This document shows, one piece after another, positions 63,050 through 64,000 of a stretch of 64,000 nt of DNA. Location: contig NZ_KB898187.1 of assembly GCF_000377505.1 (NCBI RefSeq), forward strand, positions 62,001 through 126,000, given 5' to 3'. The notes beneath the pieces are model-generated. The model searched no databases. It saw only the letters and a list, made by a program, of their open reading frames with translations, and was not told where the DNA came from. The stretch comes from Paenibacillus massiliensis 2301065 = DSM 16942. Its GTDB lineage: Bacteria > Bacillota > Bacilli > Paenibacillales > Paenibacillaceae. The translations under genes and the position numbers were made by a program. How positions within the stretch are numbered: position 1 is the stretch's first letter; each line of letters opens with the position of its first letter.

Positions 63050-63760
63050 TTGAGCAAACGGGTGAGAGTATTGGAGGACATGATCCTGATCCTGAGTGAA
63101 GAGGATAAAATGGAGATTATACTGGCGCTCACAGCGGATGGGTATAAAGTGAGATCTATACATCATCGTGAAGAGGCTGTAGAGTGGCTGCAAGCAATGA
63201 GTACGGATATCATGCTGATGGAGGTTAAGGGAAGGTTATCTTTGGAGAGTCTGCCACAGGATATTTTAACTGCGCTGAGGATGTGCGCTCCGCACATTCC
63301 CGTAATTTTCCTGCTAGATCGCTACGACCCTGAAAATGTAGTTGCCAGCTTCGAGGCTGGTGCCAAGGACGTAGTTCATGTTGCAGAGGATACCTCAATT
63401 GTCCTGGCAAGAGTAAGAAATGTATTACGCTGTACCCGCCCGAGGCATCGTATGCAGAGTGAGCTGGAGATCGGGGATATGATTATTCACCAGGAAATTA
63501 GACAAGTGTGGCGTGCTGGGATTGCAGTGGAGCTTACGCCCAAGGAATTTGATCTGTTGCTGTATCTTGCTTTGCAAGTGAATAGGGTATGCAGTCGTCG
63601 CGAAATCCTTCGACATGTATGGGAACATGACTATATCTCTGATACGAATGTGGTGGACGTCTACATAAGACATTTGAGGAAGAAGCTGGATCGCGGTCAT
63701 AGGCAAAAGCTAATTCGCACCAAGCGCGGGATAGGCTATTATATTGCTCAGCCCGAATGA
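63050..63760 (+). CDS. Atypical OmpR-family response regulator lacking the phospho-acceptor Asp
   Basis: 236 residues from TTG 63050 (GAAGGAAGG 6 bases upstream). The receiver domain aligns with OmpR/PhoB proteins but has lost its active site: the phospho-acceptor is Glu58 (TDIMLMEV instead of xDLxLLDx), the acidic pair is Ser-Glu (ILSEED), and the conserved Thr and Lys are Leu and Val. The C-terminal winged HTH is intact (ELTPKEFDLLLYLALQVNRV, SRREILRHVW, VVDVYIRHLRKKL, IRTKRGIGYYI). No histidine kinase adjoins. It probably acts without phosphorylation. Confidence 0.88.
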   Translation: MSKRVRVLEDMILILSEEDKMEIILALTADGYKVRSIHHREEAVEWLQAMSTDIMLMEVKGRLSLESLPQDILTALRMCAPHIPVIFLLDRYDPENVVASFEAGAKDVVHVAEDTSIVLARVRNVLRCTRPRHRMQSELEIGDMIIHQEIRQVWRAGIAVELTPKEFDLLLYLALQVNRVCSRREILRHVWEHDYISDTNVVDVYIRHLRKKLDRGHRQKLIRTKRGIGYYIAQPE

Positions 63761-63807
63761 GTACAAGCTTATTTGTGAAGAACTAACGCAAATTCATGAT
63801 TATAGAA

Positions 63808-63856
63808 AAAGTGCTCGCATTGGCTGTTGGCAGCCATGCAGAGCACTTTGTTTTTG
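63808..63856. terminator. Bidirectional terminator
   Basis: AAAGTGCTC...GAGCACTTT with an inner GCATTGGCTG/CAGCCATGC stem. T-runs follow on both strands (TTTGTTTTT on plus; TTTTTC on minus), serving the convergent genes on each side. Confidence 0.85.
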
Positions 63857-63911
63857 GTGGATATTCGGACTAAGTTGTTCTGTACTACTTACTATAATGC
63901 ATTAGGGCGGA

Positions 63912-64000
63912 CTAAAGTACGCGACGAGCCTTCAGATAGGTTTTCTTCCATGTACCGGAGTTCAGATCGGAGATCGTCACACCTGGCTTGCCGTAGGTAT
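63912..64000 (-). CDS. 3' end of an unidentified gene
   Basis: On the minus strand an open frame enters from the window edge and ends at 63912 with TYGKPGVTISDLNSGTWKK...RRVL, then a stop, 55 bases before a terminator. The composition looks like real protein, but 29 residues are too few for a family call. Confidence 0.45.
   Translation of the reverse strand, partial: TYGKPGVTISDLNSGTWKKTYLKARRVL

Overview
The window looks like the chromosome of a Paenibacillus-type, endospore-forming Gram-positive bacterium (Bacillota). The gene order spoVK-hflX-ynbB-glnR-glnA followed by lexA-yneA and a DUF896 gene matches the Bacillus subtilis map. S-layer homology (SLH) proteins are abundant, and Shine-Dalgarno (SD) sites are strong, often with TTG or GTG starts. 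The species cannot be named from the sequence alone.

Region 1 (about 1-15.8 kb) is phage-like. It has two giant tail-fibre or adhesin-like proteins (GLUG repeats; LamG plus DNRLRE), a lysis cassette (small coiled-coil membrane protein, amidase endolysin, holin-like protein), a sigma-like factor, a secreted-looking or structural protein with a zinc-protease signature, small unknown genes, a second full sigma-70 family factor and a small thioredoxin-like protein. No integrase or attachment site is visible and the left edge lies outside the window. Three intergenic copies of one two-block motif (GCAYC-TTTTY-N12-CGACTAY, 17 bp between blocks) look like a promoter class for one of the two sigma factors.

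Region 2 (15.9-28.5 kb) is core genome: DUF402 and YdcF-like proteins; spoVK with a sigma-E-like promoter; hflX, ynbB, glnR and glnA with a GlnR box; an orphan M23 endopeptidase with no signal peptide; the SOS pair lexA/yneA with four LexA boxes; a DUF896 protein; a HAD phosphatase; and acireductone dioxygenase. Region 3 (28.8-38.7 kb) holds metH, RNase Z, a NagD-like phosphatase, adjacent base-excision-repair genes (Fpg/Nei family and endonuclease IV), a receiver-like protein, a thioredoxin-like protein, an ABC ATPase and an FtsJ-type RNA methyltransferase.

Region 4 (38.7-60.3 kb) is the most unusual part. It is a long same-strand cluster for a Tad/Flp-like machine, with a terminator-like hairpin between its promoter and first gene. 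The order is: Ser/Thr kinase fused to an eroded ParA-like domain, SAF-domain (CpaB-like) protein, two more ParA-like proteins with eroded P-loops, a CpaF-like ATPase with an N-terminal membrane helix, a fused TadB/TadC-like membrane protein, four small exported or pilin-like proteins, then three large exported proteins of which two carry SLH domains. The last (1994 residues) has a second signal-peptide-like segment in its interior. I read the cluster as an assembly or secretion system for an S-layer-attached surface structure; this is inference.

Region 5 (60.3-64 kb) is a TPP riboswitch with a terminator and a visible antiterminator pairing, then thiS and a ThiF/MoeB-like E1 enzyme without thiO or thiG between them, and an OmpR-type regulator that has lost its phospho-acceptor aspartate. 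The window ends in the 3' end of an unidentified minus-strand gene.
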